A stretch of 64,000 bases of DNA, taken from the NCBI GenBank assembly GCA_012837935.1, contig DUQG01000032.1:36527-100526 (forward strand). The letters are read 5' to 3'. Source of the stretch: Bacteroidales bacterium (GTDB taxonomy: Bacteria > Bacteroidota > Bacteroidia > Bacteroidales > Paludibacteraceae). The position numbers were made by a program, and so were the translations under genes. Each line of letters opens with the position of its first letter. Positions within the stretch are counted from its first letter, which is position 1. Under the pieces are notes generated by a model. It ran no database searches, was not told the DNA's origin, and worked only from the letters and a program-made list of their open reading frames with translations. Of the stretch, positions 46,969-57,734 are shown piece by piece.

Positions 46969-48957
46969 ATGATTTCCATTGAACAACTTACTGTTGAGTT
47001 TGGTGGTTCGCCATTATTTGATAATATCGGCTTTCTAATCAACCCAAAAGATAAGATTGCTCTTGTGGGAAAAAACGGTGCGGGCAAAACTACGCTGCTA
47101 AAACTAATTGCAGGAAAACAAAATCCAACCCGAGGAAATATCATTATCCCATCCGACTTGACAATTGGTTATTTGCCTCAGCATATGATTCATAATGAGG
47201 GTACAACGGTGAAACAAGAGGCAGAAAAAGCGTTTGAGCATATTACGAAAATAGAAAAAACTATTGAACGCTATGCCAAAGAAATGGCAACTCGTACTGA
47301 TTACGACAGTCCGGAATATTTGGAACTTATCGAAAAGCATAGCCGAGCCAGTGAGCATTATCACATTATCAATCCCGGAAATTTTCAGGCAGAAATAGAA
47401 AAAACACTCTTAGGATTGGGCTTTGTGCGACAAGACTTTGATCGTCCATGTTCTGAGTTTAGTGGCGGTTGGCGTATGCGGATTGAATTGGCTAAAATCC
47501 TACTGCAAGCTCCGGATATTCTGCTACTCGATGAGCCTACCAATCACCTTGATATAGAAAGTATTCAATGGTTAGAAAATTTCTTGATAAATTCCGGAAA
47601 TGCCGTAGTTTTGGTTTCGCACGATAGAGCTTTTATAGATGCTGTAACCAATCGCACCATAGAAATTTCACTTGGACGTATTTACGATTATAACACGAAT
47701 TATTCCAAATACGTTGAACTTCGCAAAGAGCGCCACGAACAACAAGTACGAGCTTACGAAAATCAGCAAAAAATGATTCAAGATACGGAAGAGTTTATTG
47801 AACGTTTTCGCTACAAAGCTACCAAAGCCGTTCAAGTACAGTCGCGTATCAAGCAACTTGAAAAGTTGGAGCGGTTAGAGGTTGATATGGTGGATAATTC
47901 ACGCATAAATCTAAAATTTCCGCCGTCGCCACGTTCAGGGTCCATTCCGGTGGAGATTGAGAATCTTTCAAAAGCATACGGAAACCATTTGGTACTCGAC
48001 AATATCGGATTGATTGTCAATAGGGGAGAAAAAGTGGCTTTTGTGGGGAAAAATGGTGAAGGAAAATCAACGCTTGTCAAGTGTATTCTGGATGAAGTCA
48101 GCTATTCCGGTAAGTTGAAGCTAGGTCATAATGTGAAAATCGGCTATTTTGCTCAAAATCAAGCTGCGCTTTTGGATGAAAATTTAACTGTTTTTGAAAC
48201 AATAGATAGTGTTGCTGTCGGAGACATTCGCACTAAAATTCGGGATATTCTCGGAGCTTTTATGTTTGGTGGTGAAGCGTCGGACAAGAAAGTAAAAGTG
48301 CTTTCCGGAGGCGAACGAAGCCGATTAGCAATGATACGTCTGCTGCTCGAACCTGTCAATCTGCTTATTCTCGACGAACCTACCAACCACTTGGATATGC
48401 CTTCTAAAGATGTACTTAAAGAAGCAATCAAAGCTTTTGACGGTACAGCAATTATTGTTTCGCACGACCGAGAATTTTTAGATGGGTTGGTTACAAAAGT
48501 ATATGAGTTCAGCAATAAAAAAGTGCGAGAACATATGGGTGGAATTTATGATTTCTTGCGTAAGAAAAAAATCGAAAACCTGAATGAACTCGGAAGCCCC
48601 CTAAATCTCCCGCAAGGGGGACTTTTGGAGAGTGCAAAACTCAAAGGTTTTAATGATGAAGAAAGCTCACAAGGTATTTCTATTTCAGCAGGTAAGGAGG
48701 CTTATGAAGCTCGTAAAGAACTTAATCGCAAAATACGAAAAGTTGAAAAAGATGTAGAGCAAGCTGAAAGTACAGTTGAAAAACTTGAAAAAGAACTTGC
48801 CGAAATGGAAATGGAACTGCAAAATCCTGAAAAAGCTTCCGATGTGGACTTTATTATGCTTCTACACAAAAAACAGCGAGAATTGGAGCAAAAAATGTAT
48901 GAGTGGGAGATTTTAGCAGAGGAGTTGGAGGAGTTGAGAAGCTCGGCTGAAAAGTGA
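46969..48957 (+). CDS. ABC-F family ATP-binding protein
   Basis: Two ABC domains (GKNGAGKTTLLKLIAGK; GKNGEGKSTLVKCILDE), signatures EFSGGWRMRIELAK and VLSGGERSRLAMI, coiled-coil C-terminus. Confidence 0.95.
   Translation: MISIEQLTVEFGGSPLFDNIGFLINPKDKIALVGKNGAGKTTLLKLIAGKQNPTRGNIIIPSDLTIGYLPQHMIHNEGTTVKQEAEKAFEHITKIEKTIERYAKEMATRTDYDSPEYLELIEKHSRASEHYHIINPGNFQAEIEKTLLGLGFVRQDFDRPCSEFSGGWRMRIELAKILLQAPDILLLDEPTNHLDIESIQWLENFLINSGNAVVLVSHDRAFIDAVTNRTIEISLGRIYDYNTNYSKYVELRKERHEQQVRAYENQQKMIQDTEEFIERFRYKATKAVQVQSRIKQLEKLERLEVDMVDNSRINLKFPPSPRSGSIPVEIENLSKAYGNHLVLDNIGLIVNRGEKVAFVGKNGEGKSTLVKCILDEVSYSGKLKLGHNVKIGYFAQNQAALLDENLTVFETIDSVAVGDIRTKIRDILGAFMFGGEASDKKVKVLSGGERSRLAMIRLLLEPVNLLILDEPTNHLDMPSKDVLKEAIKAFDGTAIIVSHDREFLDGLVTKVYEFSNKKVREHMGGIYDFLRKKKIENLNELGSPLNLPQGGLLESAKLKGFNDEESSQGISISAGKEAYEARKELNRKIRKVEKDVEQAESTVEKLEKELAEMEMELQNPEKASDVDFIMLLHKKQRELEQKMYEWEILAEELEELRSSAEK
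48593..48635 (+). repeat. CCCCCTAAATC-family repeat inserted in frame within the ABC-F gene
   Basis: GAAGCCCCCTAAATCTCCCGCAAGGGGGACTTTTGGAGAGTG, translated GSPLNLPQGGLLES. Confidence 0.92.
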
Positions 48958-48991
48958 CTTATTTGATTATCTAGTATTATTTGTTGCAGTT

Positions 48992-49696
48992 ATGAATACT
49001 TTATATCTTATCCCCACCATGCTTGGCGAAACTGAAGATTTATCCTCAGTTCTTCCTGCCGGAAATGCGGAAATTATAACCGGATTGAAATATTTTATCG
49101 TGGAAAACTTGCGTACTGCTCGTCGTTTCTTGAAAAAAGTCAATCGAGATATAAATATCGATGAACTTACCTTTTTCGAGCTAAATAAACACACCAAGCC
49201 GGAAGAAGTCTCTCAATTTTTACAACCGCTTAAAACAGGAAATGACGTAGGAATTATTTCCGAAGCAGGTTGTCCTGCTATTGCCGACCCGGGTGCGGAT
49301 GTGGTGGCTTTGGCACAAAAGCAGGATTTTCGGGTTGTCCCGTTGGTAGGACCTTCGTCTATTTTACTTTCGCTGATGGCTTCGGGATTTAACGGACAGA
49401 GTTTTGCGTTCCTTGGCTACTTGCCTGTACAGCAAGGCGACAGAGTGAAAGCCTTGAAGAAAATGGAAAGCCGTATTTACAGCGAAGACCAAACGCAGAT
49501 TTTCATAGAAACGCCTTACCGAAACATGAAAATGCTTGATGATATTCTCGCTACATGCCAACCCAATACCAAACTTTGTGTTGCTGCAGACATCACACTT
49601 GAAACCGAGTATATAAAAACAAATCCGATTTCTGTTTGGAAAAAACAAAAACCGAATTTGAATAAAAGACCGTGTATATTTTTGTTGTACAAGTAA
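48992..49696 (+). CDS. Tetrapyrrole-methylase-family SAM methyltransferase (RsmI-like)
   Basis: LYLIPTMLGE; GIISEAGCPAIADPGADVVALAQ; VPLVGPSSILLSLMASGFNGQSFAFLGYLP. Confidence 0.88.
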   Translation: MNTLYLIPTMLGETEDLSSVLPAGNAEIITGLKYFIVENLRTARRFLKKVNRDINIDELTFFELNKHTKPEEVSQFLQPLKTGNDVGIISEAGCPAIADPGADVVALAQKQDFRVVPLVGPSSILLSLMASGFNGQSFAFLGYLPVQQGDRVKALKKMESRIYSEDQTQIFIETPYRNMKMLDDILATCQPNTKLCVAADITLETEYIKTNPISVWKKQKPNLNKRPCIFLLYK

Positions 49697-49731
49697 ACAG
49701 GAACTTACCTCTTACTGCTTGCTTTTTACCT

Positions 49732-52161
49732 CTAAAACTTAATCGTCATTCTTACCATAAAGTTCCGAGTTGCTTGCGGATAAAGTCCCACGTAATGGTA
49801 AGGCTTATCTTCGGAATTTTCTACAAAAGATGTGGATGCGTAGCCATTAGCAATATATTCTGTGCCGAGCAGGTTATTTACAAATAAATCCAACTCAATT
49901 TTGCCCCATTGCATCGGTTTGAAGTTATAACTTACAGCAGCATTGCTTACAAAGTAAGCAGGAATGCTTTTCTCGTCATTGGAAGTATTATCTAAAAACT
50001 GTTTGCTGACATATTTCCCGATTAAACGAAATTTTAAGTTATTAAGCGGTTGGTAGCTGATAATTCCGGAACTAACTATATTAGGCGAAAAAGAGATATT
50101 GGTTGCTTTGAAAAACTCGGTTTTCTGACTAACTATTTTATCCCAAAGCTCGTCGTGCACATCGTAATAAGCGGTGTAATTTTTGATTTTGTTCTGGCTA
50201 AGTGTGGCGTTGGCATCCAAGCGAAGTTTTTCGCCAATAATCGGCAAACCAACTTCCAATTCAATTCCCGTACGGTAGCTGTCTTTCACGTTTTCCATCA
50301 GTTTATAACCTATATCTGAAAGTTTTCCGGTTTGCACCATTTGATTATTGTAATCCATGTAATAGATATTTGCACCGACAGTAATTCTGTTGATGTTTAA
50401 CTTGTAGCCAAGTTCGTAATCCACCATTTGCTCAGGTAAAATATCGGCTTTTGAATTTCCTTTTACGGCATCTTTCAGATCGGGACGTTGCGGTTCGCGG
50501 TTGCTTATAGCCACCGATGCATAAAGAGCGTGATTACTATTTATTGTATAAAAGAGACCTGCTTTCGGATTGAAAAAGCGGTATTCTCTATCCATGGTCA
50601 AATCCCCGAAATCATCATCCAGACCGCTTAATCGGAAGTCTACCAACCGAGCTTGCAAATCCCCGAAAACCGACCATTTTTCATTGAGTTCGTATTCAAC
50701 TTTCACAAAAGCACTGATTTCCTGCTTTTTGACATTGTTCTCGTACCATTTATCTTTTGCTCCGATGTTTTGATTGTATTTTACCCACGGCAAGCACCCA
50801 AAATGATCGCCATCATATAGGCTGTACATAGCTCCACTTTGCACTTTCCAACCGTTTTTGGAATAATTAGCCGACACATTTGCTACATAAAAATCATTGT
50901 CCATCCATTTTTGGCGGATAACGTCGGATTTTTCATAGGTTATTCCATCAATTATTTGCGGTTCGAAACCAAATTTAGATTTCAGTTTTTGGTTTGATTT
51001 CCAATTTTCATAATAACCTGCACCGTGATTGTAGCTTAAATTGACATTCAGCGAAAACGCTTCACTAAGCTTTCGAGTAAAAAGAAACTGCACAATATTC
51101 GATGTGTAATTGTCAGTTTCATTGTCGTGATAACGAATGTTTCCTGCATCGTCCTTGTATTCTCCGGCAGGGTTGTAACGCCTTCCGTACTTGTCAATTT
51201 GTTCTTGTGTTACACCTTCCCACGTGATGCCTGTTTTTTGCTCGCCGTACATATAAATTAACTGCATCAGCTGATTTTCAGTCCGATGCGACAATGATGT
51301 AAAGAGATTCTTGTGATTAACACTTCCGTTTCGGATATAGCCGTCGCTCAGTACACGAGAGTAGCGAGCATCAAGCGATAAGCCGTTTTTCATTACGCCT
51401 GTTCCGGCGGCAATGGTGGACAAGAAACTATTGTAACTCCCTACGGATGTGGATGCTTCGCCGTGTGGATTTTGGCGTGGCGATGCTGTTTTCATCGAAA
51501 GACTTGCACCGAAAGCAGCAGAGCCATTGGTAGAAGTGCCGATGCCACGTTGCAATTGTACGTTTTCCATCGTTGCGGAAAGGTTTGGCAAGTTTACCCA
51601 ATACATTTCTTGACTTGCCGGATTGTTAAGCGGCATTCCGTTGAGAGTTACGTTGATTCGTGTGGCATCCGTTCCGCGAACACGTAAGGATGTGTTGCCC
51701 ACACCTGTTCCACCTTCGGTAAATGCTATCACCGAAGGCAACGAGTTAATCAATGTCGGGATATTTTCAGCAGTACCGCTTTCGTAAAGTTTTGCTGCCG
51801 AAACATTGCTGTACGCCATCGGTGTTTTTGTTCCGGCACGCGTGGCAGTTACGATGACTTCATCTAAATTTTTCGTCTCAGGTTGTAAAATAATAGTTAG
51901 TGAGCTACCGTTTTTTACAATTTCTTCATAAGTTTCATAACCGAGACTTTTTACTTGAAGCGAATAGGCATAATCGCTCAGATTTTCAAATAAAAATTCA
52001 CCATTTTTATCTGTACTAATACTTTTAGATAATTGTTTAAGCGTAACGACTGCTCCAATCAAAGGTTCGTTATACTCGTTGTAAACTTTTCCACGAATGG
52101 AGTTTTTTGCACTTACCGCCATCGTAACCAATAGCAGTAAAAAAAGACTTAACTTTCTCAT
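49732..52161 (-). CDS. TonB-dependent outer membrane receptor, probably for thiamine or a thiamine precursor
   Basis: Carboxypeptidase-regulatory-like N-domain, plug (DEVIVTATRAG...TSLRVRGTDATRINVTLNGMPLNNP), beta-barrel; upstream TPP riboswitch. Confidence 0.92.
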   Translation of the reverse strand: MRKLSLFLLLLVTMAVSAKNSIRGKVYNEYNEPLIGAVVTLKQLSKSISTDKNGEFLFENLSDYAYSLQVKSLGYETYEEIVKNGSSLTIILQPETKNLDEVIVTATRAGTKTPMAYSNVSAAKLYESGTAENIPTLINSLPSVIAFTEGGTGVGNTSLRVRGTDATRINVTLNGMPLNNPASQEMYWVNLPNLSATMENVQLQRGIGTSTNGSAAFGASLSMKTASPRQNPHGEASTSVGSYNSFLSTIAAGTGVMKNGLSLDARYSRVLSDGYIRNGSVNHKNLFTSLSHRTENQLMQLIYMYGEQKTGITWEGVTQEQIDKYGRRYNPAGEYKDDAGNIRYHDNETDNYTSNIVQFLFTRKLSEAFSLNVNLSYNHGAGYYENWKSNQKLKSKFGFEPQIIDGITYEKSDVIRQKWMDNDFYVANVSANYSKNGWKVQSGAMYSLYDGDHFGCLPWVKYNQNIGAKDKWYENNVKKQEISAFVKVEYELNEKWSVFGDLQARLVDFRLSGLDDDFGDLTMDREYRFFNPKAGLFYTINSNHALYASVAISNREPQRPDLKDAVKGNSKADILPEQMVDYELGYKLNINRITVGANIYYMDYNNQMVQTGKLSDIGYKLMENVKDSYRTGIELEVGLPIIGEKLRLDANATLSQNKIKNYTAYYDVHDELWDKIVSQKTEFFKATNISFSPNIVSSGIISYQPLNNLKFRLIGKYVSKQFLDNTSNDEKSIPAYFVSNAAVSYNFKPMQWGKIELDLFVNNLLGTEYIANGYASTSFVENSEDKPYHYVGLYPQATRNFMVRMTIKF

Positions 52162-52215
52162 TTTGTAAATTACTTTGTGTCATTTTGCTTCGCGATACTT
52201 ATCCGTCTTCGCCGG

Positions 52216-52382
52216 ATGTTATTTGCTCTTCGAGCGTTATTAAGTTGTTGTTTTTCCTTCGGTGGACGTTATTAGGTTTATGTTCTTGAAAATAACGATG
52301 CAATTAAATAACCACTAATAACGGCGTAGCCTAATAACCATCAAGTAACGACGTAGTCAAATAACAGCGTAGCTAAAATAAC
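52216..52382. repeat. Cluster of GTTATTnGGCTACGCCGTTATTA-type units in both orientations, between the TPP riboswitch and the TonB receptor start
   Basis: GCGTTATTAAGTTGTTGTTTTTCC; AATAACGGCGTAGCCTAATAACC; AGTAACGACGTAGTCAAATAAC; AGCGTAGCTAAAATAAC. Confidence 0.75.
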
Positions 52383-52440
52383 TGATTAATAAATAAATGA
52401 GATAGCCAAAAATACGGATTGTAATGAGAAATGATAAAAC

Positions 52441-52518
52441 TTCGTTCCCTTCCCGGAATTACCCGCGCAGGTTCAAAGGGTATGATCTCAGCCCGAAATA
52501 TTAAGGCACCCCAGTTTG
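52441..52518 (-). promoter_or_regulatory. TPP (THI-box) riboswitch
   Basis: Minus strand CAAACTGGGGTGCCTTAATATTTCGGGCTGAGATCATACCCTTTGAACCTGCGCGGGTAATTCCGGGAAGGGAACG: CTGAGA, ACCCTTTGAACCTG and GGGAAGGGA core motifs. Confidence 0.95.
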
Positions 52519-52773
52519 ATTTTGAAATTTTCAAATTTCGATGCAAAGATAGAAAATAATTTTTACTTAAAAACAACAAAAAACTTTTGGTTGCATGGAT
52601 GGGATGTTTTTTTGATTTTATCAGATAGCAGTGTACAAAAACAAAAGAAATAAATCGATTTTCTCAATGTTTTTACGAAATGTGAATAGTTTTTTACGAT
52701 TTGATGGCTTTTTTAGAATTCAAATGATTATATTTGAAAAAAATATATAATACTAACTTAAAAATCTATTATT

Positions 52774-53253
52774 ATGAAAGCAAAAAAATTATTTATGGCA
52801 TTTTTAGCCATGGGTTTATTATTTACTGCCTATTCTTGTAAAGAAGAAGATGAACCTACTGTAGAATTGAAGAATCAAATTATGCTGAATGGCGAAAAAT
52901 TTAATATTACAGAAGGAATAGCATTCCTTATGGGAGAAAGTGCAGAATTTATGTTTTTTCTGTCTGACGAAAACCATGGGATGCTTAACATTTCAAGCAA
53001 TTTGATAGGTAAAAAAACCGATATTACTACTATCAAAGAAAGTAATGATGAAAACAGACAATTTTTTGATTTTTCCTTTAATGAGATTTATTTTGCCAGT
53101 TATGAGTTAGGTGGTTGGACAGGATGGTTTAAGGTTGAAAAGAAAAGCGACACAACGTACAATGTTTCTTTTGAATTTAAAAAATCCGGAAAATCAGAAC
53201 AATCAGAACAGTCTATTAAAGCTAATTTTGATGCTACAGTGACTAAACATTAG
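52774..53253 (+). CDS. Hypothetical lipoprotein
   Basis: MKAKKLFMAFLAMGLLFTAYSCKEEDEPT lipobox. Confidence 0.65.
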   Translation: MKAKKLFMAFLAMGLLFTAYSCKEEDEPTVELKNQIMLNGEKFNITEGIAFLMGESAEFMFFLSDENHGMLNISSNLIGKKTDITTIKESNDENRQFFDFSFNEIYFASYELGGWTGWFKVEKKSDTTYNVSFEFKKSGKSEQSEQSIKANFDATVTKH

Positions 53254-53308
53254 AACTAATGCTAAAAGCGTGTTTTAGTTTTTTTTTCATAGTTTTTTGT
53301 TTGTGTTT

Positions 53309-53341
53309 AGAGACGCCTAAATTAGGCGTCTCTTTTTTTTA
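53309..53341 (+). terminator. Terminator built from an AGAGACG-family palindrome
   Basis: AGAGACGCCTAAATTAGGCGTCTCTTTTTTTT. Confidence 0.85.
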
Positions 53342-53589
53342 ACACAAATAATTTCTTTTTTTTAAAATCTTATAGTAAATTTGCACCTGATTAAAAAAGT
53401 GGATAGATTTGGACTGCTTGCAACCACTGAAAAAAATGCTAAATTGTAATCACTTTCCGTTTTTTTCTCTTCTACAGTCCTTTATAATCATCCCGTAATT
53501 ATATTTATTAACTATTGTTGGTAAGCTTGTGTAGCTTATTGAACTTATACTTCGAGCTTCATACTTCCAGCTTCAAAATTTAAAACATT

Positions 53590-54870
53590 ATGGGTTATTT
53601 ATTTTCATCCGAATCGGTGTCGGAAGGACATCCGGATAAGGTTTCAGATCAAATTTCAGATGCTATTCTTGATGCTTTTTTAGCGCAAGACCCGGAATCA
53701 AAAGTAGCGTGCGAAACGCTGGTAACAACCGGACAAGTTGTACTTGCCGGAGAAGTTAGTTCAAGCACTTATGTAGATGTGCAAAGCATAGCTCGTAGAG
53801 TGATTAACAGAATTGGTTACACTAAAAGTGAGTATATGTTTGACGGTAATTCTTGTGGAATTTTGTCGTCTATTCATGAACAATCGCAAGATATCAATCG
53901 TGGTGTAGAACGCGAAAATCCGATGGATCAAGGTGCCGGTGACCAAGGAATGATGTTTGGTTATGCTTGCAACGAAACACGAAACTACATTCCAATTTCG
54001 CTCGATTTATCACATGCGTTGGTAAAAGAGTTGGCGGTTATTCGTCGTGAAGGTAAGTTGATGAAATATCTTCGTCCGGATTCAAAATCGCAAGTTACTA
54101 TCGAGTATGACGATAATAACAATCCGGTTCGTGTGCACACTATTGTAATTTCTACACAGCACGATGAATTTATTCAACCAACTGCCAATAAAACTCAGGA
54201 TGAAGCGGACAAAGAAATGCTTGCCATTATTAAAGAAGATGTAAGAAATATCCTAATTCCACGAGTGAAAGCGCAGGTGCCGCAGTTTTATGAGCTTATC
54301 AAAGACGATTATATTTTACATGTAAATCCGACCGGAAAGTTCGTAATTGGTGGACCACATGGCGATACAGGACTAACCGGACGTAAAATAATTGTAGATA
54401 CTTATGGTGGAAAAGGTGCTCACGGTGGTGGTGCATTTTCAGGTAAAGACCCTTCGAAAGTGGACAGATCGGCAGCTTATGCAGCTCGTCATATCGCTAA
54501 AAACCTCGTGGTAGCAGGTGTTACTGATGAAGTATTGGTGCAAGTTGCTTACGCTATTGGTGTGGCAGAACCGATGAATGTTTATGTGAACACTTACGGA
54601 AAATCCAAAGTGGATTTTACAGATGCTCAAATAGCCGAAAAGGTTCAAAAATTATTTGATATGCGTCCAAAAGCAATAGAAGAACGCTTGAAACTTCGCA
54701 ATCCGATTTATGAAGAGACAGCTTCATACGGACACGTAGGACGTACCCCAAGAAAAGTTGAAAAACTATTTGTTGATGCCTCCGGCAGAGAAATTAAGAA
54801 ATCGGTTGAGCTATTTACTTGGGAAAAGCCGGATAAAGTAGATGAAGTTAAAAAAGAATTTGGACTCTAA
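53590..54870 (+). CDS. metK: S-adenosylmethionine synthetase
   Basis: [76 protein letters not shown]. Confidence 0.98.
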   Translation: MGYLFSSESVSEGHPDKVSDQISDAILDAFLAQDPESKVACETLVTTGQVVLAGEVSSSTYVDVQSIARRVINRIGYTKSEYMFDGNSCGILSSIHEQSQDINRGVERENPMDQGAGDQGMMFGYACNETRNYIPISLDLSHALVKELAVIRREGKLMKYLRPDSKSQVTIEYDDNNNPVRVHTIVISTQHDEFIQPTANKTQDEADKEMLAIIKEDVRNILIPRVKAQVPQFYELIKDDYILHVNPTGKFVIGGPHGDTGLTGRKIIVDTYGGKGAHGGGAFSGKDPSKVDRSAAYAARHIAKNLVVAGVTDEVLVQVAYAIGVAEPMNVYVNTYGKSKVDFTDAQIAEKVQKLFDMRPKAIEERLKLRNPIYEETASYGHVGRTPRKVEKLFVDASGREIKKSVELFTWEKPDKVDEVKKEFGL

Positions 54871-54892
54871 ACATAGCAATTAACAACCTTTA

Positions 54893-54978
54893 TTGACAAA
54901 AATTCTCACAACAACTTAAAACAGATATTTCTATGTAGAATTAACATCTAATGTAGGTTGTAAGTGAGAATTTTTGTG
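54893..54978. repeat. Long-range inverted repeat (14-bp arms) downstream of metK
   Basis: ACAAAAATTCTCAC (about 54895) pairs with GTGAGAATTTTTGT (about 54965), with extra AACAACTT/GGTTGTAA complementarity inside. Confidence 0.7.
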
Positions 54979-55132
54979 TACTTTTGTCGCTGTTTTTAGA
55001 TTTTCCTTGTTTTGAGTGTTTTCTTACAAAAATGAGGCAATTTATAAGACACAAAAACCAATTAAATTAATTCTAAAATGGTTTTACACGATTAATTTCT
55101 AATTTTTAAATATTCAAATTATTACTAAATGT

Positions 55133-57722
55133 ATGAAAAAAAACAATTAAACTAATACTGATTGCGCTGTTTGTTTCGTCTGTATCGTGGATACAGGCAG
55201 TTCCGGCATATCCCTATCCGACAAAAATAAAACAACCCGATGGCTCAGAGCTGACAGTGATGTTGCGTGGTGATGAGTTTCACAAATACCATGTTACAGA
55301 AGACGGCTATTTGCTAACAAAAGATAGTAAGGGAATTTTTAACTACGCTAAGTTAGATACAAAAGGTGAAATTTTAAGCACCGGAGTAAAAGCAAACAAC
55401 TTACTTCAAAGAGACAAAGCGGAGCAAGTTTTCCTTGAAAACTTAAGTCAAATACAACCAGCTACTCAAATAGCTAACGCTATGCGAGCTAAAAGAGTTG
55501 CTAAAAAACAAATGAGGGTAAAGCCACAAGCCAAATTTCCAAAACAAGGTTCGCCACGTTCATTGGTTATTTTGGTTAATTTCTCTGACGAAAGTTTTGT
55601 TATTCCAAACCCACAGGAAGCATTTACAAATATGCTGAATCAAGCTAATTACAGCGCTAATCGTGGCACAGGTTCGGCACGAGATTATTTTAGAGATAAT
55701 ACGATGGGTGAGCTAGCGCCACAGTTTGATGTGGTTGGTCCTTATACACTGCCGAATCCTTATAAGTTTTATGGTGAAAATGATGCGGATGGTTTCGATA
55801 AAAACCCGGCACAAATGGTTGTTGATGCCTGTAAACTCGCTCACGAAGCAGGGGTAAACTTTGCCGAATACGATACGGATAACGACGGTGTAGTGGATAA
55901 TGTTTTTATCTATTATGCAGGTTATAATGAAGCTGAATGGGGTGAGGATGACACGGTTTGGCCTCATCGTTGGGCAATTTATCCTTCCGAAGTATATGGT
56001 GGCAATGGTAATTACACAGGCTCTCTTGCTTCTGTTACCTTTAACTCGAAACGGCTAGAAGATTATGCTTGTGCTTCCGAGTTAAAAAGCAATACGGGTA
56101 CTAATATGACAGGAATAGGTACTTTTGTACACGAATTTAGCCACGTGCTGGGATTGGCAGATATGTATGCCACTGACGGTAGCGACCACTTTACCCTTTC
56201 CTTTTGGAATATTATGGACGCAGGTGTTTATTTGAATGAAGGGCGAACACCGCCTGCTTACAATTCTTTTGAGCGGTTCCAGCTAGGTTATTTAACCCCC
56301 GAATTAATTGACGGTGAAGTTACAAATAAATCTTTGGGAAAATTACTTACCACCAATCAAGCCTATTTGATTTCTACCACAGACTCTCATAATTTGGATG
56401 GTGATAACCCTAATCCTGCGGAGTTTTTCTTATTGGAAAATAGGCAAAAATCAAGCTGGGATGCTTTTTTACCCGGACACGGAATGTTAATTTATCGGGT
56501 TAATTATGATGCATTTGCTTGGGCGTATAATGAGCCGAATAATGACCCGGATGCTATGGGCGTACAGCTGATGGTTGCCGACGGATTAGCAGACAACAAT
56601 ACGTTGGGTGGTGACCCTTTCCCGGGAACAAGTAATGTTACGAACTTTGATTTTGTAACTCGCAGTGGTTCTTCACTTAGTAAAGGAATTTTCGATATTG
56701 CAGAAACAGATGAGAGTATTACTTTTTCTATTCGAAAGCCATTGGGTGTTCCTAGGGTTCCGGACGATGTTACTACTATTGAAGCAGGAGCAAATAGTTT
56801 TACGGCTACATGGAGTGCGGTAGAAGGTGCTGAAAGTTATTTGCTTAATGTTTATACAAAAGCTGAGACGGGCGAGCTAAGAACAGTATTGTCTGAAAAC
56901 TTTGATGGCTTTACTGACGGTAGTCCGGATGGCAATGCAGCTAGTACGGATGTGTCCGGGTCATTGGACGATTATACACAATCGCCGGGCTGGACAGGTA
57001 CTAAAGTTTTCCAAGCAGGTGGAAGTGTAAAAATAGGAAGTAGTTCTTCCCCGGGAAATATCACTTTGCCTACTCTTGATTTGTCAGCAGATGAAGGACA
57101 GTTCACTTTGAATTTTGATGCTATGGCGTGGGGTGGTGATGATACGTTTATGAGTATAAATATTGATGGAAACTTACTGCATTCTGTTACTGATTTGAAT
57201 AATGAAAGCTATACGTTTAAATCCTATAGTATTCCTTTCACAGTCGGAAGCAAATCCACATCCATACAATTTGAAAGTAATAAGAAATCAAGAGCTCGAT
57301 TCTTTATAGATAATGTGGTGGTTCAACAAGGTGCAGCAAGCACCAAAGTGCCGGTTACCAATTCGCCATTTAGTGTTAATGACACAAGCTTTCAGGTTTT
57401 AAATTTAGATAAAGACCAAATTTACTATTATACTGTTGTTGCGGTAAAAGGAACGGAAGTTTCCGAGTCTTCCAAAGAAGTGGGTCCTATCAGTTTAACA
57501 GTAACCGGGCTAAACTCGATCTTTAATCAATTGCAAGTTTGGAGTGAGAATAAAACTCTGATGTTCCAAGCTACCGAAGGCGAAACAGTTGAAGTTTATA
57601 ATGTTGCCGGACAGAAAATTGTTAGTGCAAAGGTAGCGGAAGGCTTGAATAAAATTCAGTTACAAGCAGATGGTGTAGTGATTCTTAAAGTGGGTAACAG
57701 AGTAGGAAAGCTGATTTTATAA
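55133..57722 (+). pseudogene. M6-family metalloprotease with T9SS sorting domain; signal peptide out of frame by one A (A8 tract). Main ORF 55257-57722
   Basis: GTFVHEFSHVLGLADMY (HExxH). Removing one A from 55136-55143 gives MKKTIKLILIALFVSSVSWIQAVPAYPYPTKIKQPDGSELTVMLRGDEF in frame with the downstream ORF. Confidence 0.85.
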
Positions 57723-57734
57723 TTGTATTACTTA

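Noticed and set aside
53340-53590. Possible SAM riboswitch upstream of metK
   Set aside because: No recognisable SAM riboswitch core could be found by eye; only a TAAATTTG promoter-like box is visible.
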